This document shows positions 44,491 to 56,690 of a stretch of DNA of 64,000 bases, piece after piece. Both the position numbers and the translations under genes were made by a program. The notes beneath the pieces were generated by a model. The model was given only the letters and a program-made list of their open reading frames with translations. It made no database searches and was not told where the DNA came from. This DNA is from Pseudo-nitzschia pungens. Its lineage: Eukaryota > Bacillariophyta > Bacillariophyceae > Bacillariales > Bacillariaceae. Within the stretch, counting starts at the first letter, position 1, and every line of letters begins with the position of its first letter. The stretch lies in the NCBI GenBank assembly GCA_037355855.1, contig CM074760.1:7804501-7868500 (forward strand), in the 5' to 3' direction.

Positions 44491-47400
44491 TCACGAAAAA
44501 AAGTTCACGGGTCGGCCCGCCTCCCTGGATGCTACGGCCAGCACTGATGCCTCCCTCCGAGAGGTGGAGGTCGGAATGTAAAGCCGGGTCGGCGACAATC
44601 CCGGAGACGTGGCCTCGATCACAATGTCCCGATCATCGTCCCAGGACAAGGACTTCGCTTCTGTTGTCGTCTCTGTTGTTGTTGTTGTTGTTGCTGCTGC
44701 TGCTGCAAGGGATCCCTCCAGTGGGCACTCGCGGGGGCAGCGGTCGTCCACCTCCATTTCCCGTAGGAGGCGCTTCTCGCGAGCGGACAGTCCCGCGGCG
44801 GAGGTGACCCGCACCACAGCCCGAACCAATCCGTGGTAGGCTGTGTGACTCGGGGAGGTGTGTGACTGGTAGGACTTAGGGTCCCCGTTCGCCGTTCCCT
44901 GGATCGTCCCGGGACCTGAAACGATCCGAAAGGTGACGTTATGGGAGGCAAAGTGAAGGGTGTTTCTGCCTGAGGCGTCACGGATCGTGGCACGGACCAG
45001 TGCGGCGTCCTTGCCGTCCAAAAAGAGAGCCGTCCCGGTGCCCGTGAGCGGGGAGGGACAGTCGAGGCTCAGCTCCAGAACGGCTCCGTCTCTGAGCGGG
45101 CGATTGGTTTCCTTGCTGGTTCGCGCAAGTTCCGTGCCATCTTCTGATTGTGCTAGGGCCGTGAGTATTCCCTCTCTCCAGGGAACATCGATCCACTCTC
45201 CATAGGTCCCTCCATCGCCGTCGATCATGGGTTGTACCGATCGCCGTCCCTGCGAGACTCCGTTGACAAAGAGCTCGATGAAGGGTGCGTTGGAATACGC
45301 GTGGATGGTACGAGCAGTTTTGCCCCTCGTTTCGTTCCAGTGCTCCGGAGATTCCCAGCTCTCGACAATGTGGACCTCCACCGTGCCCTCCGTTGGGAAC
45401 GGTCTTCCGTTGGAGATTCCTTTCGCTGCAGTCTCTTTTCTCGCTTTAGCAGTTTTGTTGCGGATTGGTGACGGAGGAGGGAGCAACCATTGGGTCCGGA
45501 ACCAAAATGCCGACGACTTTGGAAATCCGCAAAGGTCAAACTGTCCGTAGGTGGAACTCACCGTCAATGGTCTGGACGGAGGTTCACCTGGCCAACAGAC
45601 AAAGAGGGCAAAATGTCATGCACTTGCATCAGAAAGCAGCACAACACAGTCGCCCGGATAGACATCCATGCTTCGGAGCGAAAGAGCGTAATGCCACCCA
45701 GCAGCAAACTTTTGCGGGGATCAACTGCATCGTAGAATGCAATGCATTGCGCAATGTGCAACACAATAAAATAATATCACTCACCATAGTAATCAAAGAG
45801 CGTCCAGACATACGTCCCAGAGGTGTAGTCCGTCCCATCGCTGGCATTGACCAATCGTTCGAGGCATCTCGCATTGAAGGCCTTCTGGTTGCACTCGGTG
45901 TGGGGATTGTCGTCGGTCGTTTCGCACCCCTCGTCCTCGCTCCGCATCGTGTTGCACGAGCAGCACTCCGATTGTACGATGGGCTTGTTGGGGAGCTGAG
46001 AATGACACTTTTCGAGAACGTCCCGGTGCCGATGGGAAAATCCTTGGACATCGATCGTGTCTGACAATAAGTCATGAAAAGTGAACATATTGGCGAGAGT
46101 CGGCCGAGTCCCGTCCAGCGTGTTTGTGACGTTCTGGAAAGCCGGTCCTCCGGCTTCGTGGGAATCCTGGCACCCGAGTTCGTTGCAAAAACTCCACAGG
46201 ACAACGGAGGGATGATGACGGTCCCGCATCACCAGGTCACCCATGTTTCGAACGTACCTGGAGTTGTTGGCAAACAGCCGGTTCTCGTCGATGACCAGCG
46301 TGCCCAATCGGTCGTAGATGTCCAGGTGGATCGGATCGGTTGGATTGTGCGACGTCCGGCGTGCGTTGCCCCCTATGCTCCGGGAGGCCTGGGCCTGCCG
46401 GAGTTCGGGACAAAGGGAGGGCAGAGTAGAGCAAAACACAGCGAGATAGATCCAAGAGCGGTGAGCAATGGAACAATATCACTGAAATAACAGTAGCAAT
46501 CATAGCAGCAGCCAAGGTGCTAATGTTTCCAAACCGGCGTCTCTTCGAACGAGAATTTCGTTCCACACAAGACCAAACCATCGCATAGAATCCTGCACCG
46601 AGACCATCGCGTAGCCATGCACGCATGCATACACAGCGCAGAACACTGCAACTAACCACGCAGAAAACTGAATGGCTCGTCGAGATAGACAGATAAACAG
46701 TTACAAACAATGAAACAGACATATATAGATAGACAACAAACACAATAACAAACAAAAACCCACCCGGAACAAGTGGATTCTATCGGGAATGGCCATCCCT
46801 ACCACCGCAAAGGCATCGTGGTCGCAAAAGCCCCGGATTTTGTAGGGTTCTTCATTCCATTGCACTCCCTTGTCGGGATCGAAGCGCAGCATTCGGATCC
46901 CGTGGGAGACCTCCACCGAATCCACAAGTACGCGCTGTGGTTGTTGTCGCTCTTCTTGTCGTGGATTTTGCTGGGTTCGATCGTAGTTTTCGCAGTGGTC
47001 GAAGAGCTCGGCCCGGATCGTGTAGAGGTGGGGCTGGGAAGCGGTCCACAACTGGAGAAAGGGCTCGAGCAGCGTCACGTTTTCGTTCACAACAATGGTG
47101 GCAACCGCAGCAGCAGCAGTAGCAGCAGCAAAACCATCGGTGGGAGTTGTTTCGGCAGCGTCCGACAAGCTACCGGGTGGCAAGCTTCGGAGGGGGGTGA
47201 CTACCCTGTTTCTCCGGGTTTCGTGCTGGTTGTCGTCGCCGTCGCCGTCATCAACGTTGTCCTCGATGACGAATCGCAAACAGCGCGTGAGTGGTTGCTG
47301 CTGCTGGAGTGGTTCTAGTTCGATCTCCACGGTGGCTTCGAGTTCGAGGATTGCGGTAGCGGTTCTTTTTGTTGTTTGGCTTTGTGCCGGTGGAGTGGCA

Positions 47401-48395
47401 CGCAGGGTACGAGAGACCGACGCCTGTAACTCGTCGTCGGTTTCGTTATTGTCGTTGTCCTGCTTTCCGTAGCCAATGGCTCTGGTCCGGACCACGAGCC
47501 CGTTATGCGCAATCCGGGCCGAAGCCGGAAGGAGCTCCAACCAAACGTTCCGGTACAATCCACCTCCCTCGTACCACCATCCCGAACCCCTGGACGGACC
47601 CCCTCCATCGCCGTGGTTGGGATCAACAAAGACGGCCACCGTAATTAATCTCGGTACAGTGCTTGGCAACGGCTCGTGCTCCGGCTCCGGGTCGAGATGG
47701 AGCTCGATCCGGAAGGGGGTATACCCACACTCGTGTCCGCTCAGCACCCTCTCACCATTCACATAGACGGTGGTATTGCGGAAGGATCCTCCGAATTCCA
47801 GGAAGAGCTTATGGGTTCTTCTTGGTTTTCTTGCGAGGGCTCGTCGGCGCCAGGAATCGGGCAGGTAAAACTCCTTCCTGTACCACAATCCGTTGTGGCG
47901 GGGTATGTAGGATCGGCCCGAACAACCGTCGGGACAAGCCCTTCGGCTTGGTTGGTTCCCGTAGGGATTGGACAGAATCCCGTCGTGGGGCAAACGAATG
48001 TCAATCCAGTCGCATGGAAGATAGTCGGGCAGAGACTCGGGGGGAGACGGCCCCGGATCGATTGGCGAGTTGTAGCTGCTGTAATTGTTTGCATTAGAGT
48101 TGGAATGGTTCGCAAAAGGCGGCGCGTACGGATCGACCGGCCATCCGTGGAGTCCAACGCGATGCTTCCATCCAAAATCGAGGGGGAGGCGTTCGCGAGA
48201 CAATTGTTTTGGTGGTGGTGGTGGTGGTGGTGGTGGTGGTTGTCGTTGTTGTTGTTGCTGCTGTTGCTGCTGCTGTTGCGCTGGTGGTTTGCGCGCGAGT
48301 CTCGTTGACGCAAGAACGCGAACTCCCGGTAGATACAGAAACGAAAGTAGAAACAGCAGCAGCTGCGGCTGCAACTGGCGAGACCTCACCAACAT
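44491..48395 (-). CDS. Secreted glycoside hydrolase family 2 (beta-galactosidase-like), three exons
   Basis: Exons 48395-46764, 46394-45785 and 45587-44491 join to 1112 residues (phases 0 and 1; donors GTGGGT and GTGAGT). A signal peptide (LLLFLLSFLYLPGVRVLA) implies secretion. A poly-Gln and poly-Pro tract follows. The sugar-binding jelly-roll domain shows LPLDFGWKHRV, WIDIRLPHDG and GLWYRKEFYLP. The TIM barrel starts KIRGFCDHDAFA; exon 2 has GGNARRTSHNP, the acid/base VLWSFCNELGC and the nucleophile IVQSECCSC. Exon 3 carries YGQFDLCGFPKSSAFWFRTQWL and then Ig-like domains (DUF4982-like) with TIHAYSNAPFIELFVNG. It hydrolyses terminal beta-glycosides outside the cell or in an endomembrane compartment; galactose specificity is the family default, not shown. 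Asn-, Gln- and Thr-rich inserts interrupt the fold. Confidence 0.88.
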
Positions 48396-51300
48396 GGAAT
48401 GTTGAGCTGTTTGTGTATCTGTATGTGTAGTCCTAACTCAATGGATATTGGATATGGAGCAGAGACCAACGACGAAAGATTGCACCTCTGGTGGACCTAC
48501 GAAAACGGCTGTTGTTGTAGATGCTGTTGATGTAGATGCTGTTGATGTAGATGCTTCTTCACATTTTCCATTCACGGTGACCAGCAAAATGCCGTCTCAA
48601 TCATGATGTTGTAAGATCGTAACCTTACCAGTACCATTAGTACAAAATGCGCGTAGGGTATGTGATAGTAAGATCTTACCAGGTAAGGTTTATGATGTGA
48701 TGTTGTGATGAACAATAAGATTAAACCTTACTCGTATCCAAAAAAATTATTCTCTAAATTCATTCGAAAAAGGCAACAACTTGTAAACGTAAATTTAACA
48801 GTCTGTTGACTCGGTGACTAAGCTTCGAGCCCCCTTAATTAGCCGTCCCGTGGCCGACTTGCCAAAATATTTTTCATTTCCAACGTACGGTAATCTTAAG
48901 ATCTTACGCCGTCCCAGAACAAATTCTAGAGAATTTGATGATTGACAGTGAAGAGTAGAGAAGATATCAAACAGTATACCGGGCTATGTGATTGGCTGAT
49001 TCCAGGACCCACCCGTGAATCGGGCTATGTTACTAGTAGTCACGAGCTTATTTAAGGGGGGAAGATTGAAAAGCAATGTCTGTAAGAGGGTCGTAGAGAG
49101 TAACCTTGAGAAACTAAAAGAATGTGTCGTCACAAATGGGTGGGGGTGTCGAGATATGCGCCTTCGAATTCTTATGTGTCACGAATATTGTTTATTTCCG
49201 ACCAAATTGTTAACCAAGTTTTTTTACTGGTAACCTTAGTTAACGAGAACGAAGTCCATATTGCGGCCCCTTTCGACAATTTGCAATTTTAGTGAGGTTG
49301 AGAATGAGCCGCTTAACAACACTTTCATAGAACCTCCTTGGGGCGAATAGAATATGACCACTATGTAAAGGGCTGTGGTGATGCGGGTCTGGTAAGGTTC
49401 TGCAGACATTTTGAAAATTGCCACGGAGGTCCCGAATCGACACCTTTTTTGCTGGGACGGGATCTTGAAATAAGAAAGACGCCCAAGAGTAATACGAAGT
49501 AAGGCTTACGAAGTAATCTTGAGGATAAGTTACTTCGTAATTACTTTTACGAAATACTGTGAAACCTTACGACTTCGTATATTCCGGTCCAAAATACGGA
49601 AAGGTTCTCTGGAGCGTCTATTGCGTATGCCTTACCGGCATTATTACTTATGCAAGATACTTCGAAGTATTTGTGAGTAACCTTAGGCAACGGTCGACCA
49701 GATACCTGAGGCAGTAGAATTTTTTTGTCACTTGGGAAGAAAAATAAAATAACACCGGTAAGATTACCTACCGTACGCTCCATAGTTCATGATCACCGTT
49801 CACCTCTATCGCACTTCGCACTCCAACTGAACTTTCTTTTTTAATTCCGACCGAAAAAATCCGACCGAAAATGGCGGAAACGTATCTTTGTATCAACAAT
49901 CAATGAAGATTAACGATCCATCGGGTAAGTAAACAAAAGAAGCGTTGTTCTCTGTGAGAAATCATCAATGCCATCCATCCTACGTGTAGTCCTGCAGGCG
50001 GTCTGGGTTCGTTTTCGGGGACGTAACAGTACATACAACGCTGGATTTTGAATCCGAACAGGACTTTCCGATAGTCGGGGCCAATGTGGCGAGGATATCC
50101 GGATTGTCAACTGTCATGACAGCATCAACAACTGATGCAATCAATCAATTTTTGCGACCAAGAAAGACTACGCGTACGCGTAACCGTAACGGGAAGAACG
50201 TACCCGATGGGATGGTTAGCAAATGAAGCGACAATCACGGATAATTTTCCCGCTTTTGATCCAAGGATGTTCACAACGATAGCTGCACGTAGCCTTACTA
50301 GCAGCATCCGAACTAGGGGAGCAACGATTCGTCGCGTGCAAGTGATGGAACTACCTCCACCACCTACCACATCCAATATCTTGCACAAACAACAATAAAA
50401 GAAATCGACGCAAACGACGCAAACGACGCAGGGCAACAAAAGCACGGCGCCACTCAATGCTATGCGATACCCCCGGAATATTTTTCAGCCTCATGTTTTC
50501 AGACCGCCAGGATGACTCGGGAGTCAAACCTTTCCGAGCTTGATTCCAAATCAGATTTGATTCGATCATCCAGGAAAAGGCCATGTACGAAACCACGTTA
50601 TCGTAGCATCCGACGAATCTATCTTTTCCGATAAGCAAAGCCGAGGTTTATGAATGGGTTTTCTTGCTGCAACGCTGTTGCTGATATTGCGTCGATCAAA
50701 GTGTTTCGGAACAAACGAAGAAGTTCGGATGGAACGCAACGCGCCGGATTGACCGCAGTATAGTGTGGCACCGAACGACGAAGGAAAGCCCGGTTCGCCA
50801 GAGAATCTAAAAGATTGCCACGTAACTGCGGAGTAAAGTACCTGATAGACAGGAGATGAACACGAAATGCTCCTTCAACAAAAGGACCCACGGCACACGA
50901 AACGGCAGATAAAATGCGGCGGTCAGATTCACATGGCCCGATTTGATACGAAGTCAAGACAGTACGACTCAGATACAAAATTGCTCAGCGAAACAAACGC
51001 CATGATTCGGTCCGGAGACAAAATCTCCAAGCGACAGCACTTTTGCTCGGCGCACATTAGTAGAACCGACGGTTTGTTTGTTTGCCCGGCGGCGGCAAGA
51101 AGAATCGATTGAAATTTGCACAACACGCTCCGGAAATACCACGAGATATTTACCATGTGCTCAACACCACGCCGTCGAATACAGCGGAGGATACCGTGGT
51201 CCACGTTTTACGTACATCTCGAATCTTGGCGCTGATGATGGAACGGCAACACCCTTCCCATTCCATGCCGCCAATTTTGCTGGCGCTGTTGTTCAGTCCA

Positions 51301-51540
51301 CACATTCATTTTCGTAGAGAAGCCATCCTCGATCCTGCGACGGTAATGAGTTCTCTGGTCAAACTTTTTGGCGACGTCGACCAATGGCAATCTCCAGAGA
51401 TTTGGAACGTCTCGGTCGTCAACGTTCGCATTTCTGTTGCTCGTATGCTATATCTTTCATTTTTGTGCACTGCACTTGCTTGTTCTCACTCTGCAATTAT
51501 TTCATTGCTTTTCTTGGAATCTCTTACCAGAGGTAGAACC
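48396..51540. other. Intergenic region upstream of the DUF285 gene
   Basis: About 3.1 kb. GATGTAGATGCTGTT repeats lie at 48517-48552. TAAGATCTTAC and GTAACCTTAC words are common at 48610-48910 and 49480-49770. The frame at 50135-50398 (87 codons, ATG start) and minus-strand frames at 50619-51204 are uncertain and unrecognised. From 51082 to 51540 a frame is open without stops into the DUF285 gene and may be a 5' exon or untranslated. Confidence 0.45.
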
Positions 51541-54438
51541 ATGAAGTTTGTATTGATTCTCCTTGCCACAATTGCTACCATCGTCACTGTGTGCACCAAT
51601 ATTGATAACAATTATGGATATTTTTTCAACGAAATACTGCACTGGAAAATCGTCTCCATTTTCGATGCAAATCCTGCTCCTCTTGGTGATGTTGCGACAA
51701 CACGCAGCTTTGAAAGCCCAAACCGCAATCGACACTCCGTTCCTTTCAGTGATGATTTTGTTGGAGACACAGGACACTTTGAGCACTATCTCGATCTCAG
51801 TCACCAGAATGCAGATGCCAAATCAAGTACTAGTTCAAAAGATTGGTGGAATTCTTCGCGAAACCAACCAGAGCTTCGTGATCACAAACTGCCACGTTCA
51901 TTGAGCAGTTCTGATCATTGTATGTCTCTCTGTCCTGACCCACGGCCTCAAATTGTAGAGTCTGGGACTGCATTCAAAGGTTTGATTACGAGTTGCCTTG
52001 GTGGTTCCTGTCCCTACAACCTACCATTGAACTGTTGGGATACCTCCAGTGTCACAAATATGAAAGATGCATTTGCATGGCGCCAAACTTTCAATCAGCC
52101 TCTGGAATGCTGGGACACATCCCAGGTAACCAACATGTATGGAATGTTCTTTGAAGCAAGATTATTTAATCAGCCAATTGGCAACTGGGATGTGTCAAGG
52201 GTGAAAGAAATGGTTTGGATGTTTGGATATGCTGTAGTTTTCGACCAGCCTATTGGAATGTGGAATCTTGCAAGTGCAACCTGGATAGAATCCATGTTCA
52301 AGCATGCTTATGCTTTTAATCAGCCCATTGACAGCTGGAACACGGCAAGGGTGACTAACCTATCAAGAATGTTTGAAAATGCAATTTCTTTCAACCAACC
52401 TTTGGATGAATGGGATGTGTCAGCTGTCCTTTATGCAAATGATATGTTTGACGATGCATCTGCCTTCAATCAATGCCTTGCTTCTTGGGCTCAGAAGACT
52501 CCAGATTATGTTAATGTTGATAGAATGTTTGCATTCAGTGGTTGTCCCATTACCTCTGATCCAAGTAAAACTCAGGGACCATGGTGTCAAGATGCTACAT
52601 CTTGTGCAAATCAACCATTTCATAAACCCTCTATGTTCCCGAGTGGTCTTCCAAGCACATCCCCTTCCCTTCAACCAAGCTATAAACCCTCTATGTTCCC
52701 GAGTGGTCTTCCAAGCACATCCCCTTCCCTTCAACCAAGCTATAAACCCTCTATGTTCCCGAGTGGTCTTCCAAGCACATCCCCTTCCATTCAACCAAGC
52801 TATAAACCCTCTGTGTTCCCAAGTGGTCTTCCGAGCACATCCCCTTCCATTCAACCAAGCTATAAACCCTCTGTGTTCCCGAGTGATCTTCCGAGCACAC
52901 CCCCTTCTCTTCAACCAAGCTATAAACCCTCTGTGTTCCCGAGTGATCTTCCGAGCACACCCCCTTCTCTTCAACCAAGCTATAAACCCTCTGTGTTCCC
53001 GAGTGATCTTCCGAGCACATCCCCTTCCATTCAACCAAGCTATAAACCCTCTGTGTTCCCGAGTGATCTTCCGAGCACACCCCCTTCTCTTCAACCAAGC
53101 TATAAACCCTCTGTGTTCCCGAGTGATCTTCCGAGCACACCCCCTTCTCTTCAACCAAGCTATAAACCCTCAATGTTTCCCAGTGATCTTCCAAGCACAT
53201 CCCCTTCCATTCATCCAAGCTATAAACCCTCAATGTTCCCGAGTGGTCTTTCAAGCACATCCCCTTCCATTCATCCAAGCTATGAACCCTCAATGTTTCC
53301 GAGTGGTCATCCAAGCACATCCCCTTCCACTCAACAGAGCGCTGCTCCAAGTGGTGAACCAACTGGTGGGCTAAGCGATTGTGAATCCATTTGCTCAAAC
53401 CCACGCCCTCTTATTACACAGTCTGGTAGTTTGTTCAGAAGTCTAATTTCAACTTGCCTTTCGGGCTCCTGTTCCTATAGCCTACCAATGAACTGTTGGA
53501 ATACGTCATTGGTTACGGACATGAAATTTGCCTTCTCACAGCAGTCAAATTTCAATCAGGATTTGCACTGCTGGGAAACATCCAAGGCAACGAACATGGC
53601 AGGAATGTTCTATCAAGCAGGATTGTTCAATCAGCCCATTGCCAGCTGGAATGTGGGACGGGTTCAAAAAATGTCAGGCATGTTTCGTGAAGCAAGTTCC
53701 TTTGACCAGCCCCTTCAAGCCTGGGACGTGTCCAACGTTCAAGCCATGACGAATATGTTTTGGAAAGCAAGCACGTTCAACCGACCTATCAACAGTTGGG
53801 ACATGGGAAAGGTCCAAAAGATGCAAGGCATGTTGGGATGGGCTCAAGTTTTCAACCAACCCCTCCAGAACTGGAACGTGGTAAGTGTCTCGAGCATGAC
53901 CAAGTTGTTTCACTCTGCCTCTGCTTTTGACCAGCCCATTGATAGTTGGAATGTTAGCAAAGTTCAAAGGATGCAGGGCATGTTTCAAGGTGCACAGGCA
54001 TTCAACCAACCCCTCAACTGGAATGTAGGCAGTGTCACGAGCCTGACAAGCATGTTCAAGGATGCGGCGTCGTTCAACCAGCCCATTGGCAGCTGGAACA
54101 CTGGGAACGTGCAAAAGATGTCGGGCATGTTCTGGGGAGCGTCATCGTTCAACCAGCCCCTCCAAAGCTGGGACCTGACCAGCGTTGAGAGCACAACCCG
54201 CATGTTTGCCGCATCGGCATTTAACCAGCCCATTGACAACTGGAATGTGGCAACCGTCCAAAAGATGCCGGGGATGTTCGATAATGCTGCCAGTTTCAAT
54301 CAGTGCATGTCCGGATGGGCAAACACGATTTCAGATACCACCAAGGTGGCTAACATGTTCCGGCAAACAAGTTGCGTCTCCAAACAAAATCCAAGCAAGG
54401 GAAATCCAAGCAGCTGGTGTCGAGATGATTGCTCCTGA
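51541..54438 (+). CDS. Secreted DUF285 (BspA-type repeat) surface protein, two modules with Pro/Ser spacer
   Basis: A 965-residue intronless protein. The chosen ATG gives a signal peptide or anchor, MKFVLILLATIATIVTVC. Two homologous modules each open with C-x-N/D-PRP and GSC-x-Y-x-LP-x-NCW and end with FNQC and a WC motif. Between these are DUF285 repeats of the form MFxxAxxFNQPIxxWDxSxV: about six in the first module (52000-52500) and eleven in the second (53500-54350). Separating them are twelve 60-bp units (52621-53340), each about YKPSMFPSGLPSTSPSLQPS, a rigid O-glycosylatable stalk. DUF285 repeats occur in bacterial BspA-like adhesins and in stramenopile cell-surface proteins; adhesion or wall binding is inferred. 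The frame is also open for 153 codons upstream, so a longer N-terminus is possible. Confidence 0.85.
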   Translation: MKFVLILLATIATIVTVCTNIDNNYGYFFNEILHWKIVSIFDANPAPLGDVATTRSFESPNRNRHSVPFSDDFVGDTGHFEHYLDLSHQNADAKSSTSSKDWWNSSRNQPELRDHKLPRSLSSSDHCMSLCPDPRPQIVESGTAFKGLITSCLGGSCPYNLPLNCWDTSSVTNMKDAFAWRQTFNQPLECWDTSQVTNMYGMFFEARLFNQPIGNWDVSRVKEMVWMFGYAVVFDQPIGMWNLASATWIESMFKHAYAFNQPIDSWNTARVTNLSRMFENAISFNQPLDEWDVSAVLYANDMFDDASAFNQCLASWAQKTPDYVNVDRMFAFSGCPITSDPSKTQGPWCQDATSCANQPFHKPSMFPSGLPSTSPSLQPSYKPSMFPSGLPSTSPSLQPSYKPSMFPSGLPSTSPSIQPSYKPSVFPSGLPSTSPSIQPSYKPSVFPSDLPSTPPSLQPSYKPSVFPSDLPSTPPSLQPSYKPSVFPSDLPSTSPSIQPSYKPSVFPSDLPSTPPSLQPSYKPSVFPSDLPSTPPSLQPSYKPSMFPSDLPSTSPSIHPSYKPSMFPSGLSSTSPSIHPSYEPSMFPSGHPSTSPSTQQSAAPSGEPTGGLSDCESICSNPRPLITQSGSLFRSLISTCLSGSCSYSLPMNCWNTSLVTDMKFAFSQQSNFNQDLHCWETSKATNMAGMFYQAGLFNQPIASWNVGRVQKMSGMFREASSFDQPLQAWDVSNVQAMTNMFWKASTFNRPINSWDMGKVQKMQGMLGWAQVFNQPLQNWNVVSVSSMTKLFHSASAFDQPIDSWNVSKVQRMQGMFQGAQAFNQPLNWNVGSVTSLTSMFKDAASFNQPIGSWNTGNVQKMSGMFWGASSFNQPLQSWDLTSVESTTRMFAASAFNQPIDNWNVATVQKMPGMFDNAASFNQCMSGWANTISDTTKVANMFRQTSCVSKQNPSKGNPSSWCRDDCS
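52621..53340. repeat. Twelve 60-bp coding repeats
   Basis: Exactly twelve in-frame 60-bp units, several identical. Units 5-7 and 8-10 share a three-unit order (two with TPPSLQ, then one with TSPSI), pointing to a 180-bp higher-order duplication. Confidence 0.97.
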
Positions 54439-55255
54439 GGCACAACCAGGAGAACTGGATCGTAGGCCTACTTTTGATTGAGGTCATAGCCATTCCGGAG
54501 AATCTGACATAATGTTGTACAATCCCAGCAGGAGCACCGCTGGAATATCGATTTTCCAAAATCGGTTGAATATGTGGTGATGTTTCTTTGCCGGTCCGTT
54601 TATCCCGAAACAATTTTTGCGTCACGCCCTTTTCTAAAGCTGTAAATAAAAGTGTCAATCCGAAAACAAATAATAACAGTTTGTTTTGTGATCCGCCTCC
54701 TTGGAATCGAATCAAAAAAGTGTTCCGTTGTGATGATTGATTCGTTGGATGGAGTATAACCATATTGATAAAAATCATAGTTATTAAAGGAATTGTACGT
54801 GTACGTGTAGTCGGATTCGTCGGAAGTTTTGTTTATAACGCGCATGGGGAGCATCATCATCGCCGATTTCCGTCCCACTAGTTCATGCTCGAAAGGAACG
54901 TACCGTAATTTACAAGTACGAGTAACCTTACTCTTGTGCTAATGCGTGTACGTGTAGTAAATAGAAGTAGGACTAGTACGAGTACTTCTTAGTATTAGTA
55001 GTATCACAATTCATTTAGGCTTTGGCGAGACTTTGTGTCAAGTCACACTCCCTCGCAATCGGTATGGATGCAAACACGATTGTCATACTTACGGCAACCC
55101 AACGGCTAGTAGAATATACGAATAGCAGTGCCACCAAATAAGATAGATTACCGCAGGCCAGCATTACATCCCATTGCATCCCACCACATCCCACCACATC
55201 CCATCCCTTTCCTTTCCTTTCCTTGTTCCCCCCTCCCTTCTCATCGGATACCATC
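54439..55255. other. Intergenic region
   Basis: No supported gene. CCCACCACATCCC-type repeats lie at 55168-55204. A minus-strand frame at 55015-55320 ends in a hydrophobic stretch (LSYLVALLFVYSTSRWVAV) but has no other support. Confidence 0.45.
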
Positions 55256-55798
55256 ATGCCGCTCTGCCACCTGCACCGGGGAGCGGCCGGAATCGTCTTC
55301 CGGGGAGTGACACGGGTCACAACCGGTCTGATCTATTTAAGCGCCTACGGCCAATCCCTCGGGAAGACCACCACCACTACCACCAGTGCTGCCACCGCTC
55401 AAAACGGCGCCACGACCGAGGCATCAGCAAGCGCCGAAAATATCGAGGACAACAACTACACGTACGACAACGACAACGACAACGGCAACGACAACGGCAA
55501 CGGCAACGGCAATGGCAACCACAACACTCCCTGGCACCCACAACAATACCGCGAGATCTTGTCGTGCCAATTATCAACATCCCCGAGATCTCTCGCGGTG
55601 TCCCCGGCTGTTCGCTATTGCCGAGCTCCGGTGATCCCAGCAGCAGCATCATCCACATCCACATCCACATCCACATCCACATCCACATCCACATCAAAAC
55701 CCACATGGTGTCGATTCTGGGGTCGAAGGCGGAGCGTGAAGGAGAACTCCAACCCCAACCCCAACCCGAACGAGAACGAGAACGCGGCAATGAAATAG
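55256..55798 (+). CDS. Low-complexity open reading frame, doubtful
   Basis: An ATG-started 180-residue frame. The first 35 residues (MPLCHLHRGAAGIVFRGVTR, then VTTGLIYLSAYGQSLGK) look protein-like and could be a helix or organelle leader. The rest is Thr, Asn-Asp/Asn-Gly, Ser-Thr and Asn-Pro runs encoded by simple repeats (GACAACGACAAC, CCACAT). An overlapping frame at 55174-56235 is equally long. It may be the start of a spliced gene or no gene at all. Confidence 0.25.
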   Translation: MPLCHLHRGAAGIVFRGVTRVTTGLIYLSAYGQSLGKTTTTTTSAATAQNGATTEASASAENIEDNNYTYDNDNDNGNDNGNGNGNGNHNTPWHPQQYREILSCQLSTSPRSLAVSPAVRYCRAPVIPAAASSTSTSTSTSTSTSTSKPTWCRFWGRRRSVKENSNPNPNPNENENAAMK

Positions 55799-56690
55799 CA
55801 CGAGCCATGCATGACATTGCGCCCTGCGACACCCGTTTCTCTCGAAACGATAGGAAACAAAACGCTACAGCTGTAGCTACAGCAGCTGCCTCGAAAAATC
55901 GCTACGCACTAGAGCACAAACTAACACAGGCCACGACACGCCACGCCACGACACCACACGACACCACACAAAACGCTATACAACCAACCAACCAACCAAG
56001 CAATCTATTTCACTCAAATCACACCAGCTACCGTGGACGCACGGAACACAACTTAAAAAACAAACCTAGAATACAAGAACACAAGAAACTATACGCTACC
56101 ACCACTCGCACACGCCCTATCTGCCGAAGTTCTACCTCTACCCCAAAAAACGAATCCACGAACCGAGAACACATCCTACCGGACGAGAAAGAAATCCCGT
56201 ACCAAAACCGAAGCAAACCGAACCAAACAAAATAAACGGATGGAAAAATGAATGAATGAATTGCGTCCAAACAACGGACGGCCATGGCATCCACCCTGTC
56301 GAATGCGATGACAAAAGACGAACGAACAACGACTTCCGTCCGGAGGGTTGGAAATCGCAATCGATAACCCATCTATCGATCAACGATCTACCTATCGATC
56401 GATTGATCCGAGTATATATCAATCGATCGATCGATCTATCGATCGACAACTCGGCAGACTGGCTCACTCGTCTCGCACAAGCAGTCGTCGAGACGAGTCG
56501 TGGTTGTTGTTCCGAACACGAAATTCTCGCTCCAACACCACCATCGGCCCATTTCAGCCATCCGATTCTTTTTCCGTCCCATCATGCACTCCGTGTCCGC
56601 ATGGTGATGATCATCGTTTGTCATCCTTCTTGTTGTTTATTCTTTTCTTTTTTTCCCCCTTTCTGCATTGGATCTCTCCTGGAGGGTCGT
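55799..56690. other. Repeat-rich spacer
   Basis: CACGCCACGACACC runs at 55930-55970, CCAACCAACCAA at 55982-55998 and ATCGATCGATCG arrays at 56375-56450. No gene. Confidence 0.5.

Noticed and set aside
52420..53404. Long repeated frames in other phases over the 60-bp array
   Set aside because: Any stop-free 60-bp unit gives an open frame in several phases. Only the frame continuous with the DUF285 repeats fits.
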